Positions 45,502 to 54,044 of a DNA stretch of 64,000 nucleotides are shown in pieces; position 1 is the first letter of the stretch; the number at the start of each line of letters is the position of its first letter. Origin of the DNA: CBDBJL01 sp965206365 (GTDB lineage Bacteria > Pseudomonadota > Alphaproteobacteria > JABAAW01 > JAHZMA01); the NCBI GenBank assembly GCA_965206365.1, contig CBDBJL010000009.1, forward strand, positions 1 through 64,000, given 5' to 3'. A model generated the notes under the pieces. The model was not told where the DNA came from and ran no database searches. It saw only the letters and a list, made by a program, of their open reading frames with translations. The position numbers and the translations under genes were made by a program.

Positions 45502-45942
45502 ATGGCTAGTTCAGGTTCATCATATTCTCCGCCAATCTCGGCGGGTGAGCGTGCACCTTCAATTTTAAGCGAAACTTTTCGCGTTACTGGTAATTTGGCA
45601 ACTGAGGGCTCTATTCATATCGATGGTAAAGTGGATGGTGATGTACGTGCAAATGTGCTTACTGTAGGTCCAAAAGGGGTTGTGATTGGGAAAGTATTTG
45701 CAGATCACCTTCGTGTTTCTGGGCGTATTATTGGTGATATTACCGGGCGTATTGTTGAGCTTTATGGGCATGCGCATATTGAAGGCAATATTTTGCACGA
45801 AGTTTTGGCGATTGAAGCTGGAAGCCATATTGATGGTTTATGTCGTCAGGGTGAAATTATGCCTCTCTTAGAGAGTCCAGAAAATGGAACTCATATTACC
45901 GATGTTGATGTCGTCTCGGAAGTGAGAAAAGCTAGAAAATAG
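45502..45942 (+). CDS. Bactofilin (polymer-forming cytoskeletal protein)
   Basis: Right-handed beta-helix cytoskeletal protein of 146 residues from the ATG at 45502 (AAAGG four bases upstream). The repeated beta-helix units are visible: SIHIDGKVDGDVRANVLTVG, VIGKVFADHLRVSGRIIGDI and HAHIEGNILHEVLAIEAGSH. It starts one base after the stop of the M23 peptidase gene, so the two are coupled; bactofilins are known to position such peptidases. The N-terminal Ser/Pro-rich segment is a likely membrane- or partner-binding tail. Confidence 0.93.
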   Translation: MASSGSSYSPPISAGERAPSILSETFRVTGNLATEGSIHIDGKVDGDVRANVLTVGPKGVVIGKVFADHLRVSGRIIGDITGRIVELYGHAHIEGNILHEVLAIEAGSHIDGLCRQGEIMPLLESPENGTHITDVDVVSEVRKARK

Positions 45943-46036
45943 GTAAGAAATTCGATTTGAAATAGAGATTGCCTATCTAGCTCATCTACCCGCAATGGAA
46001 AAAAATGGTAAAAAGAAAGTAAAAAATGATAAACTT

Positions 46037-48145
46037 TTAGGATTCATCATGATCTATCTCGATTATTGCGAAAAATTCTGCTTCGCTTAAGATTGTAACT
46101 CCTAATTCTGTGGCTTTTTTCAGCTTGTTTCCTGGGTTTTTGCCGGTAATTAAATAATCTAAATTTTTAGAAACGCTTGAAATTATTGTACCGCCAAGCT
46201 GTTCGGCTTTTTCTTTGGCTTCTGCGCGCCCCATATATTCCAGTGTTCCAGTGAAGAGGATATTTTTTTCTGCCCAAATAGTATCGATATTTTCGTGCGT
46301 TTTGTGGGGAAGAATATGGATTTGCTGACATAATTTTTCAACCCATATCCGGTTATCGCTATTGGCAAAGAAAGTTTGAATATTTAGCAATATTGTATGG
46401 CTACAGCCCTTAACGCCCATCAGAAATTGTTGATTTTCATTCAGATCAAGATGATACCATGCAGCAAAAATAGATTCCACATTTTTATAGGTGCGGGCGA
46501 TATCTTTGGCAGTTTTCATACCAATATTGTGGATTCCTAAGGCATAGATAAATCTTACTAAGGAGATGTTACGAGCAGTTTCGATGGCAGCTAATAAATT
46601 ATCAACTGCTTTTTCTTGAAAATTTTCCAAAGACAGTAATTCAGGTTTCTTATTTTTTAGCTCAAAAATATCGGAAGCATTTTGAATCAAATTTTGCTGT
46701 AGGAATAATTCTAAAAATTTTGTGCCTAACCCTTCAATGTTAAAGGCTCCACGAGAGACAAAATGCTTTAAGCCTTCGATTTTTTGTGCCGGACACGTAA
46801 AATTTTCCAGGCATAAGGTTTTTTTACCGTTATCGATGCGGGCAACGAGACTTCCGCATTCGGGGCATTGCTTTGGGAATTGAAATTGTGCAGGGGTGGT
46901 GCGATCACGTGTTTCGGTTTCGGCAGTAATATTACGGGTGATTTGTGGAATCACATCGCCAGCACGTTGCACCTCAACAAAATCACCAATGCGGATATCT
47001 TTACGAATAATTTCATCTTCATTATGCAGAGTCGCCCGAGTAATTCTCACGCCATTAATCGTAACGGGCTCTAATTCAGCAACGGGGGTGAGCGTACCCG
47101 TACGTCCAACTTGAATCGTGATTTCCTTTAGCTGAGTTTGTTTTTTTTCGGCAGGAAATTTATGGGCAATTGCCCAGCGGGGTGCACGGGCAAGAAAACC
47201 CAACCGTTCGCGTAATGCCAGCTTATTGATTTTATAAACAATGCCATCAATCTCGTAGGGTAGGGTATCACGTTGGGTTTGGATCTTTTGATAATGGTTG
47301 AGAATTTCTTCAATCGAGGTGCAAATTTGATTGAGTGGGTTAATCGGCAAACCCCATAAGGCAAGTTTTTGCATCATTTCCGAAGCGGTTATGGTAGGCA
47401 CAATGGCACATTGCCAATCAAAGGCAAAGAAACGTAATGGTCGCGCGGCAGTAATTGCGGCATTTCGTTGGCGTAGTGAGCCGGCAGCACCATGGCGCGG
47501 GGAAGCAAAAGGTTTCTTAGATTTTTTTTCTAAAATGTGGTTTAGCTCATGAAAAGTTATTTTCTCCATATAAACTTCACCACGCACTTCAAAAATTTCT
47601 GGGAAGTCACCGATAAGCCGGTGTGGAATATCTTGTAGAGTTTTAATGTTGGCAGTAACATCTTCACCGATATTTCCATCACCACGAGTAATGGCATGAT
47701 TTAGAATGCCATCATGGTAATGGATGGCAACGGATAAACCATCGATCTTGGGTTCAGCAAAAATTTCTATGGCTTGGCGTTCTTCAATGCCAAGAAAATC
47801 ATGAATTCGTTTCAGGAAATTCGCAATATCGGTTTCACTAAAACCATTATTCAGTGATAGCATTGGCTGGGAATGTGTGCTTTTTTGAAAACCAGTTGTG
47901 GCAATGGGTGCCCCTACGCGGTTGCTAGGGCTATTTGGGTGTTGCAATTGAGGAAAAGCCTGTTCTAGATCTGCGAGTTTGTGGCGCATAGCATCATAAT
48001 CTGCATCAGAAATAATATGTGTATTTTCATGGTAATAACGGTGATCATGGTCACTAATTTCGGTCATTAATTTATCAATTTCAACTTTTGCCTCGTTGCT
48101 ATTGAGAAATTGTGGGAGAATTTTGTTGGGTTTTTTCGGTGGCAT
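46037..48145 (-). CDS. ligA: NAD-dependent DNA ligase LigA
   Basis: Joins nicks in replication and repair. 702 residues: adenylation lysine in FAEPKIDGLSVAIHY near residue 125, RGDGNIGEDVTANIKT, EVRGEVYM, four-cysteine zinc finger (CPECGSLVAR...CLENFTCPAQ), helix-hairpin-helix region IHNIGMKTAKDIAR, and a C-terminal BRCT domain (LFTGTLEYMGRAEAKEKAEQ). Follows recN by 4 bp. Full length. Confidence 0.97.
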   Translation of the reverse strand: MPPKKPNKILPQFLNSNEAKVEIDKLMTEISDHDHRYYHENTHIISDADYDAMRHKLADLEQAFPQLQHPNSPSNRVGAPIATTGFQKSTHSQPMLSLNNGFSETDIANFLKRIHDFLGIEERQAIEIFAEPKIDGLSVAIHYHDGILNHAITRGDGNIGEDVTANIKTLQDIPHRLIGDFPEIFEVRGEVYMEKITFHELNHILEKKSKKPFASPRHGAAGSLRQRNAAITAARPLRFFAFDWQCAIVPTITASEMMQKLALWGLPINPLNQICTSIEEILNHYQKIQTQRDTLPYEIDGIVYKINKLALRERLGFLARAPRWAIAHKFPAEKKQTQLKEITIQVGRTGTLTPVAELEPVTINGVRITRATLHNEDEIIRKDIRIGDFVEVQRAGDVIPQITRNITAETETRDRTTPAQFQFPKQCPECGSLVARIDNGKKTLCLENFTCPAQKIEGLKHFVSRGAFNIEGLGTKFLELFLQQNLIQNASDIFELKNKKPELLSLENFQEKAVDNLLAAIETARNISLVRFIYALGIHNIGMKTAKDIARTYKNVESIFAAWYHLDLNENQQFLMGVKGCSHTILLNIQTFFANSDNRIWVEKLCQQIHILPHKTHENIDTIWAEKNILFTGTLEYMGRAEAKEKAEQLGGTIISSVSKNLDYLITGKNPGNKLKKATELGVTILSEAEFFAIIEIDHDES

Positions 48146-48149
48146 GGGT

Positions 48150-49823
48150 TTAAGGGAGTTTAAGGGTTAATGAGTTTTGCAATAATTTCAAGGCAGCGGC
48201 ACGCGCGGCATTGGTAATTGTGCCATCAGATAACATTCGGGCAATTTCTTCTAAGCGTTCTTGTGCACTGAGCAATTTAACTTGGCTGGTGGTAACCTCG
48301 CCTAGAATATGTTTGCTAACATGATAATGGGCTTGTGCCAAAGATGCAATTTGTGGGGAATGGGTAATTACAATAATCTGTTTGTTCATTGCCAAAACTT
48401 GTAATCTTTTGCCCATTGCCGCAGCCGTCTCGCCACCGAGCCCACTATCGACCTCATCAAATAACAATACTGCCATATTGCGGATTTTAGAAAATACAAG
48501 GTTAAGTGCCAATAAAACTCGGCTAAGTTCGCCGCCCGATGCAATTTTATTAAGCGCACCCGCACTTTGCCCAGGGTTGCTTTTAAGCGTAAAGCTGGCA
48601 TGATCTCCACCTTCTGCATTCCATTGAGATTCAGGTTTTTCGGTTAAATTTACGGTAAATTCGGCTTGGGGCATTTTTAATGTTGGGAATTCTGTCATGA
48701 TTGCCTGGGTTAGTTTGTCGGCAGCTTGAATTCGAAGCGTACGTATCGCATATAATTCGGTTTCATAGGCTTGTTTTATCGCTTCCAGCTTGCTGGTTAA
48801 ATCTGTTAAAGCAGCATCGCCTCGTTGAATTAAATCAACTTGCATACGTAGTTTTTCTAAAAAATCAGGCAAATGATCAACCTCAATACGATGTTTGCGT
48901 GCAAGATCCTTTAAGGCAAATAACCGTTCATCAATCATTTGCAATTGTTCGGGATCGGCTTCATTGGTATTGATCAGCTGAGTTAGGTTTTGTTGCGCTT
49001 CATTTAGCTCGAGTCTGGCAGTCTCAAAATCTGTAGCGAGTTTTTGCAGACGAACATCGTTAATATTTAATTGATTAATGGTTTTAAGGGCAAGCTGTAA
49101 TGTTTGTAAGCTACCATTCTGCCCAGAAATAAGGTGGTCGGCTTGGGTAAGTGCCTCAGATATTTTATGAGAGTTCATCAGCATGGTTCGCTCAGCATCC
49201 AAGGTTTCAATTTCACCGTTTTTGGGGGCAAGAGCATCGATTTCTGCAATTGAGTATTGCAGGAAATCTTGTTCTTTTAAGGCCTGTTCGTTTTCGATCC
49301 GGTGCTCTGTAAGTTTTGCTTCCAAGGTTTGATAATCTTTGTAATATGAGTTGAGCTGAGTTTTATCAATCTCACCAAAATCGTCTAAAAGTTGAAGATG
49401 GTGGGCTGGATTTAGCAAACGATGCTGGTCAAATTGTCCTTGAACTTCGACGAGCTGTGCCCCCAATTGTTTTAAAAAATTTACGGTGACATTTTGGTCA
49501 TTTATCAAAGCACGACTTCGACCATCGGGTGAAATCTTACGGCGAATATAGATTCTATCCATAAGCTCAAATTCATTTTCACGCAATAAGGTACAAGCTG
49601 GATGATCTTTAGGCACGAGAAAACTTACACTTACCGAGGCCTCTTTCGCTCCTTTACGAATTAACCCAACATCTGATCTGCTTCCAAGTGCCAACCCTAG
49701 TGAATCTAGCAAAATTGATTTTCCAGCCCCAGTCTCACCACTAAGAATGCTTAAACCATTTTGGAACTCTAAATCCAATTCTGTAATTAAGACAATATTA
49801 TGAATCGTTAAATCATAAAGCAT
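48150..49823 (-). CDS. recN: DNA repair protein RecN
   Basis: SMC-like ATPase in double-strand break repair. 557 residues: Walker A LSGETGAGKSILLDSLGLALG near residue 28, central coiled coil at about 155-370, signature KIASGGELSRVLLAL and Walker B AVLLFDEVDSGLGGETA. It lies between bamD (18 bp upstream) and ligA, the classical alphaproteobacterial order. Confidence 0.96.
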   Translation of the reverse strand: MLYDLTIHNIVLITELDLEFQNGLSILSGETGAGKSILLDSLGLALGSRSDVGLIRKGAKEASVSVSFLVPKDHPACTLLRENEFELMDRIYIRRKISPDGRSRALINDQNVTVNFLKQLGAQLVEVQGQFDQHRLLNPAHHLQLLDDFGEIDKTQLNSYYKDYQTLEAKLTEHRIENEQALKEQDFLQYSIAEIDALAPKNGEIETLDAERTMLMNSHKISEALTQADHLISGQNGSLQTLQLALKTINQLNINDVRLQKLATDFETARLELNEAQQNLTQLINTNEADPEQLQMIDERLFALKDLARKHRIEVDHLPDFLEKLRMQVDLIQRGDAALTDLTSKLEAIKQAYETELYAIRTLRIQAADKLTQAIMTEFPTLKMPQAEFTVNLTEKPESQWNAEGGDHASFTLKSNPGQSAGALNKIASGGELSRVLLALNLVFSKIRNMAVLLFDEVDSGLGGETAAAMGKRLQVLAMNKQIIVITHSPQIASLAQAHYHVSKHILGEVTTSQVKLLSAQERLEEIARMLSDGTITNAARAAALKLLQNSLTLKLP

Positions 49824-49841
49824 AGTGTATTTTCAATATAT

Positions 49842-50627
49842 TTATTTTTCTTGATTCTTATTAATCAACAGCCAGCTATTTTGGTACCAGTAAGAGTTAG
49901 GGTAATTATGCCCTAAAATGGCAGCAGATTTTTTTGCTTCTTCTATGATATCTAGGCTGATATAGCATTCTACTAGGCGATGTAAGGCTTCGGGAGTATG
50001 TGCAGTGGTTGGGTAGTTATTGATAACATCGTGAAAACGCGCGATGGCGGCAGAGCAAAGGTTGCGTTTTTGGTGATGCCTGCCGATATCTAGGCTTTTT
50101 CCTGCTAAATTAGCATTAATTAAGGCTAATTTTAATTTTGCATCACGGGCGTAGTTAGTTTCGGGGAAACGATTGATTAAAGTGTGAAAATTATCTTTGG
50201 CATTTTGGGTGTTGCCTTGATCGCGTTGAATATCAGAAATTCTTTCATAATAAGATAAGGATTTAAGATAAAGTGCGTAGGCAATATTTTTTGATGCGGG
50301 GTAGCTGCGTGCGTAATCATTAAGTTTGTGAATTGCGTCGTCATAAGCTCCGCGTTGATATTTGCAATAGCCGCTTAGTAAAATGGCTGATGAATTAAAT
50401 TTTGAATAAGGATAATTATTGGTAATGGCATCAAATGCTGTGCTGGCTGTAAGAAAATTCCCAGCATGCATAGCAAGTTGCCCTTCGCGATATAAAACAT
50501 CAGCGGGGGCGGGCTCGTCTGATTTGTTCGTGCTACAAGCGGTAAGGGCAAATAGCAACATAATCGCATAAACATGGTGGATAATCCTAAAAGCTGGCAA
50601 TGCTTGTGAGGATGAGCTTGAAAACAT
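49842..50627 (-). CDS. bamD: Outer membrane assembly lipoprotein BamD
   Basis: Component of the BAM complex that inserts outer-membrane beta-barrel proteins. 261 residues: signal sequence ending in a lipobox LTAC|STNKS near residue 32, followed by TPR repeats (GNFLTASTAFDAITNNYPYS, GAYDDAIHKLNDYARSYPAS, NAKDNFHTLINRFPETNYA). It starts the bamD-recN-ligA run. Signal sequence length is somewhat long because of an N-terminal SSSSQALPAF segment; a start at a later ATG (residue 23) is possible. Confidence 0.93.
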   Translation of the reverse strand: MFSSSSSQALPAFRIIHHVYAIMLLFALTACSTNKSDEPAPADVLYREGQLAMHAGNFLTASTAFDAITNNYPYSKFNSSAILLSGYCKYQRGAYDDAIHKLNDYARSYPASKNIAYALYLKSLSYYERISDIQRDQGNTQNAKDNFHTLINRFPETNYARDAKLKLALINANLAGKSLDIGRHHQKRNLCSAAIARFHDVINNYPTTAHTPEALHRLVECYISLDIIEEAKKSAAILGHNYPNSYWYQNSWLLINKNQEK

Positions 50628-50707
50628 TTAAAAACCTCGGATATAAAAAAGGATAATTTCTAGAAGATACGATACTCTGCTTGACTTTTAAAGAGGAAAA
50701 CTAATTA

Positions 50708-51775
50708 ATGGTGATTATGATATTTTCTTATAAATCTCTTAGTAAGCAAGCACAACCAGAAAAATTGATTTCGGTTTGGTTTTTCGTTTTGCTGGGTTCA
50801 ACCCTGGTGATGATTTTAATCGGGGCCGCAACACGGTTAACGGATTCTGGACTTTCAATGGTAGAATGGCGTCCTTTTATGGGGATCATTCCGCCACTAA
50901 GCCAAGCGGAATGGCAACGGGTGTTTCAGCTTTATCAAACCATTCCTGAATATCAATTGTTGAACATTTCAATGGAGCTTACAGAATTCATGCAAATTTT
51001 CTTTTGGGAATATTTGCATAGATTCTGGGGGCGTATGCTGGGTTTTATTTTCTTGGTACCGGTAAGTTATTTTTGGTACAAGCGCCAGTTAGATTCTCGG
51101 CAAGTAGGTTGCTTGCTATTGATTCCATTTTTGGGGGTTTGTCAGGCTATTTTGGGTTGGTGGATGGTAAAAAGTGGACTCAGCGTTCGGGTTGATGTAA
51201 GTCAGTATCGGCTTGTTGCACATTTATTTTTGGCTTTGCTAATTATGCTTGCCATTTGGGAGGCTTATTTGCGGTATCATAGAATTTTACTTCATCCAAT
51301 TCGCTGGCAATTAAATGGGCGATTGCTTTTTTTGGGGTTGGTTGTGGCAACTATTTTTGCGGGAGCATTGGTTGCGGGTACGCGTGCGGGTTTAATTTAT
51401 AACCAGTTCCCTTTCATGGGGTCTGGGTTTATCCCCAGTGATTATATTCCATATGATGCGAATGATTCTGTGGGTTTGCCATATAAATTATGGCAAATTA
51501 TTTTTTTTGAAAACCCAGCATCTGTGCAATTTCATCATCGGATCTTAGGAATGCTAACAATGCTAGGGGCGATGGCACTTGTGAGCAAATATCATCATGT
51601 GTATGCTGTACGTTATTTGTTATTATGGGTTAGCGTACAATTTATGCTTGGCATTCTCACTTTACTTACTGGGCTTTGGTTACTATTGGCATTGTTGCAT
51701 CAAATGTGTGGTGTATTATTATTATTAGGGGCGTGGTTAATTTATCGGAAGGAGGAATGGTTTTTGGAATCATAA
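50708..51775 (+). CDS. ctaA: Heme A synthase (COX15/CtaA)
   Basis: Oxidises heme O to heme A for aa3-type cytochrome oxidase. 355 residues, about eight transmembrane segments in two four-helix halves: IGAATRLTDSGLSMVEWRP and FFWEYLHRFWGRMLGF (His ligands) in the first, FAGALVAGTRAGLIYNQFP and VQFHHRILGMLTML in the second. These are type 2 CtaA features of alphaproteobacteria. It is convergent with flgE, 9 bp apart. Confidence 0.95.
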   Translation: MVIMIFSYKSLSKQAQPEKLISVWFFVLLGSTLVMILIGAATRLTDSGLSMVEWRPFMGIIPPLSQAEWQRVFQLYQTIPEYQLLNISMELTEFMQIFFWEYLHRFWGRMLGFIFLVPVSYFWYKRQLDSRQVGCLLLIPFLGVCQAILGWWMVKSGLSVRVDVSQYRLVAHLFLALLIMLAIWEAYLRYHRILLHPIRWQLNGRLLFLGLVVATIFAGALVAGTRAGLIYNQFPFMGSGFIPSDYIPYDANDSVGLPYKLWQIIFFENPASVQFHHRILGMLTMLGAMALVSKYHHVYAVRYLLLWVSVQFMLGILTLLTGLWLLLALLHQMCGVLLLLGAWLIYRKEEWFLES

Positions 51776-51784
51776 ATTGCGTTT

Positions 51785-53068
51785 CTATTTCAAATTTGAT
51801 GCGACCTGCATCATTTCGTTAATAATCTTAAAAGCATTATTCGATATTGAATAAGAATGTTGTGTTTGAATCATTTCGGTAAAAACTTCTGCTAATTCGA
51901 TGGTGGAGGTTTCTAAGGTTCCAGCATTAAACTGGGCATGGCTGGTTAATTGTAAATCATGAACTTGCAAATCCATACTTTCTTCATTAAGCTGGTATTT
52001 AGGACCCGATATTGAGCTAACTGGAGTTAACGTATTGCGATTGGCAACATCTACAAGTGCCAGTTGGGCAATAACGCCGTTTCGACCATTGCTAAATGAA
52101 CCTGTAATGATTCCTGTATTGCTAATGTTATAATATTGTAATCGTCCAACAGGATACCCGTTTTGGCTATTATCCGTGAGCCCATAAGTTTTTCCGTAAG
52201 AGGTGGAGTTTGAATAATTCACATTAATTTGTGCAGAATTGCCATTTGCGAAGTCTATCTCTAAATCAACACTACTGCCAGCGGAAAGACGCCCAACATT
52301 GTTGAAAGTAACCGGGATTGAAGGAGAATTTGTAGTACCGATGGGATTGCCATTTTCATCTACAATCAGTGGGGTCATCAACCATTCATTTTCTGTGCCG
52401 GTATAGCTGAATTGTAAGTTTAGCAAATGTTTCGCACCAGAATTATCATAGATTGCAAGTGTTTGTGGGTATTCTGCGCCTGGCAATAGGCTGATATCAT
52501 GGGGTACATTCACGCTTAAATTGATTTGTGAGGTTGCGCGCGATTCCAAAATCAAGGTTTCTGGGTTGAGTTCGATGCGTTCGAAATTCGCTTCGGTTTT
52601 TGCTGGAAAAGCACCGATATCATCGGGCAACCAACCATGAACATAATGCCCATCACTATCTACTAAATAATGGGCCTGGCCCCCCGGAACGGCGGGGTTA
52701 TCCACTTGTTGCAATTTTAAGGCACCGTTTCGTGTTAATAGTAAAGGACCTTCTGTACCATCGGGATTTTCTGCCCGCACCGGAATAAAGCCAGCCCCAT
52801 TAATGCTGAGGTCTAGGGAACGTCCGGTGGTAAATAAAGCCCCTTGCGCGCTTACATTCTGGCGAATATGAGTTTTAAGGCCCGTTGATTTCGCAACATT
52901 CAAACTCGCATTAGGGTTGCGTTGGCTTAATAATGTTGCAAATTCTAAACGGCTACGTTTAGAGCCATTCACATTTTGCAGATTAACTGATTCTGAAATA
53001 ATATTAAAACTATCAGTATTGAATTTTATGGATGCGGTGATAGGCGCAAAAATACCTAAAACACTCAT
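51785..53068 (-). CDS. flgE: Flagellar hook protein FlgE
   Basis: Hook subunit exported by the flagellar export apparatus. 427 residues: N-terminal D0 region, LDLSINGAGFIPVRAENPDG motif, a central D1/D2 region with ARNTLTP-like features, and the C-terminal helix EVFTEMIQTQHSYSISNNAFKIINEMMQVASNL typical of hook proteins. The N-terminal signature (ISESVNLQNVNGSKRSR) departs from the usual ANNIANVNTTGYK, so it is a divergent FlgE. A sigma-54-like promoter lies about 70-80 bp upstream. Confidence 0.9.
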   Translation of the reverse strand: MSVLGIFAPITASIKFNTDSFNIISESVNLQNVNGSKRSRLEFATLLSQRNPNASLNVAKSTGLKTHIRQNVSAQGALFTTGRSLDLSINGAGFIPVRAENPDGTEGPLLLTRNGALKLQQVDNPAVPGGQAHYLVDSDGHYVHGWLPDDIGAFPAKTEANFERIELNPETLILESRATSQINLSVNVPHDISLLPGAEYPQTLAIYDNSGAKHLLNLQFSYTGTENEWLMTPLIVDENGNPIGTTNSPSIPVTFNNVGRLSAGSSVDLEIDFANGNSAQINVNYSNSTSYGKTYGLTDNSQNGYPVGRLQYYNISNTGIITGSFSNGRNGVIAQLALVDVANRNTLTPVSSISGPKYQLNEESMDLQVHDLQLTSHAQFNAGTLETSTIELAEVFTEMIQTQHSYSISNNAFKIINEMMQVASNLK

Positions 53069-53135
53069 TTCTCTCCCCTTAATAAAAGGATTCGCTTCAA
53101 AATTAGCGATATTTTATATTATCGAATAATGAAAA

Positions 53136-53150
53136 GCAATAATAATGCCA
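53136..53150 (-). promoter_or_regulatory. Sigma-54 (-24/-12) promoter of flgE
   Basis: Minus strand TGGCATTATTATTGC has GG and GC 10 bases apart. It lies 68-82 bp upstream of the flgE start and shares TGGCAT...TTGCTTT with the element upstream of flgF. Motif evidence only. Confidence 0.75.
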
Positions 53151-53190
53151 GAAAATATTTTTCTATAAAACTTAGGATGAAAGATAGCCC

Positions 53191-53219
53191 TTGACTGTAC
53201 CCTAAGATCAATGTAAAAG
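53191..53219 (+). promoter_or_regulatory. Promoter of tRNA-Glu
   Basis: TTGACT (53191-53196) and TAAAAG (53214-53219) with a 17-base spacer place the start of transcription near 53226, about 15 bases before the tRNA. Confidence 0.6.
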
Positions 53220-53240
53220 CTTGAATGATTGTTTGATTAT

Positions 53241-53316
53241 GTCCCCATCGTCTAGAGGTTTAGGACACTGGCCTTTCACGCCGGCAACACGGGTTCGAAT
53301 CCCGTTGGGGATGCCA
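53241..53316 (+). tRNA. tRNA-Glu (UUC)
   Basis: Begins GTCCCCATCGTCTAGAGG, typical of tRNA-Glu. Anticodon stem CTGGC/GCCGG with loop CTTTCAC gives anticodon UUC; T arm CGGGTTCGAATCCCG; acceptor GTCCCCA/TGGGGAT with a terminal G-U pair, discriminator G and encoded CCA. It borders the decayed prophage region; tRNA 3' ends are common integration sites, but no second copy of its 3' end was found in the window. Confidence 0.97.
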
Positions 53317-53435
53317 TCTTTTGGTTTTGAGGCCCAAGGTGTTTATTCTGGGGTTGTATGTAGCGCGCCACATGAAATGATACCTTCGGACAGATGGTTT
53401 GATACTTTTTCAGTTTTTTGTCTCCACATTAGCGC

Positions 53436-53466
53436 AAAAAAATAGGCGAGTGTGATGTCGCCTATT
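53436..53466 (-). terminator. Intrinsic terminator (distal copy)
   Basis: AATAGGCGA (53441-53449) pairs perfectly with TCGCCTATT (53458-53466) around an 8-base loop. Read leftward, the stem is followed by a run of seven T (A run on the plus strand from 53436). Intrinsic terminator for leftward transcription. Confidence 0.75.
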
Positions 53467-53547
53467 GAGTTTTATACAATGTAGCGCGAAATATGGTTTG
53501 CTCTCATTCGAAACATGGTTTGAGTTTTTTTCAGTTTTTGCAAGCCG

Positions 53548-53582
53548 CAAAAAAATAGGTGGTGCTTAAAAACACCACCTAT
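53548..53582 (-). terminator. Intrinsic terminator (proximal copy)
   Basis: ATAGGTGGTG (53555-53564) and CACCACCTAT (53573-53582) form a perfect 10-bp stem with an 8-base loop, followed by seven T on the minus strand. It overlaps the last codons of the truncated methylase reading frame. Confidence 0.8.
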
Positions 53583-53775
53583 AGTTCTTAGTAAATAAAG
53601 CTTGGTAATTTCGTCTCAAAAAAATTCCACCCATACCTACAAATGGTTCCGCATAACAAGTATGTGGAACTTGATTTATGATGGATATAATTTGTTTTGA
53701 AAGTTTGAACTTGCCGCCCAAATAAGGCGCAACGGGTTTAACAGGCTGAACAGCCTGATGAGTTGACTCGGTCAT
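53566..53775 (-). pseudogene. Truncated Dam-type (D12 class) DNA adenine methylase, N-terminal fragment
   Basis: 69 codons starting with an ATG after AGGAGA. KPVAPYLGGKFKLSKQIIS and HTCYAEPFVGMGGIFLRR match the N-terminal SAM-binding segment of phage Dam methylases (PYxGGK...EPFxGxGxxF); the normal protein is about 270 residues, so the catalytic DPPY part is missing. The frame ends inside the terminator stem, so about three quarters of the gene were lost by deletion. This is the last gene of the leftward prophage group. Confidence 0.75.
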
Positions 53776-53947
53776 AGGGAATCTCCTATAAAAATCCGCC
53801 TTGACAGGCTTTGTGGTTTTGCCACAAAGAGGCGGAGAGCATTTTCTTGTATGATGTTTGAGGGTGGCGGGTTAGCTTGTTGCCCAATAACCGAGTGGCA
53901 AAGCGGGGTGCTGCTCGCGCCATTCGGCTTCGTTTAGATTTCTTTTA

Positions 53948-54005
53948 CAAGGGGGTGCGACATCGCTTCTCGGTGGCTATTCGCCACCTTGCGATGACTC
54001 CCTTG
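53948..54005. other. Long structured inverted repeat in prophage
   Basis: Three nested matched pairs: CAAGGG/CCCTTG (53948-53953 with 54000-54005), CATCGC/GCGATG (53961-53966 with 53991-53996) and GGTGGC/GCCACC (53972-53977 with 53983-53988). This could fold into an extended stem, between the tail collar pseudogene and the methylase remnant. The gap 53776-54044 otherwise holds a smaller hairpin (CTTTGTGG/CCACAAAG at about 53798-53819) and a short open frame ending LPLGYWATS. Function not known. Confidence 0.5.
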
Positions 54006-54044
54006 AACCCCCGCATTTTAATATTTTAATATTACGCATTATTT

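Larger units (their letters stand above)
53358..53590 (-). repeat. Duplicated terminator module (two units of about 121 bp)
   Basis: Two imperfect tandem units (53358-53478 and 53479-53590) share ATGTAGCGCG, ATGGTTTGA...TTTTTCAGTTTTT and GC-AAAAAAATAGG at an offset of about 121 bp, and each ends in a GC-rich hairpin flanked by seven As on the plus strand. The units lie between tRNA-Glu and the truncated methylase gene, and mark the end of the leftward prophage transcript. Confidence 0.7.

Noticed and set aside
53241..53316. tRNA-Glu as proven attachment site of the prophage
   Set aside because: No second copy of the tRNA 3' end was found up to 64 kb, and Mu-like phages integrate by transposition at random sites.
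53221..53445. 74-codon rightward ORF over tRNA-Glu
   Set aside because: It reads through the tRNA itself; typical spurious ORF.
53878..53990. Short leftward frame ending LPLGYWATS
   Set aside because: No start codon after the upstream stop and only about 35 codons; may be a remnant but not supportable as a gene.
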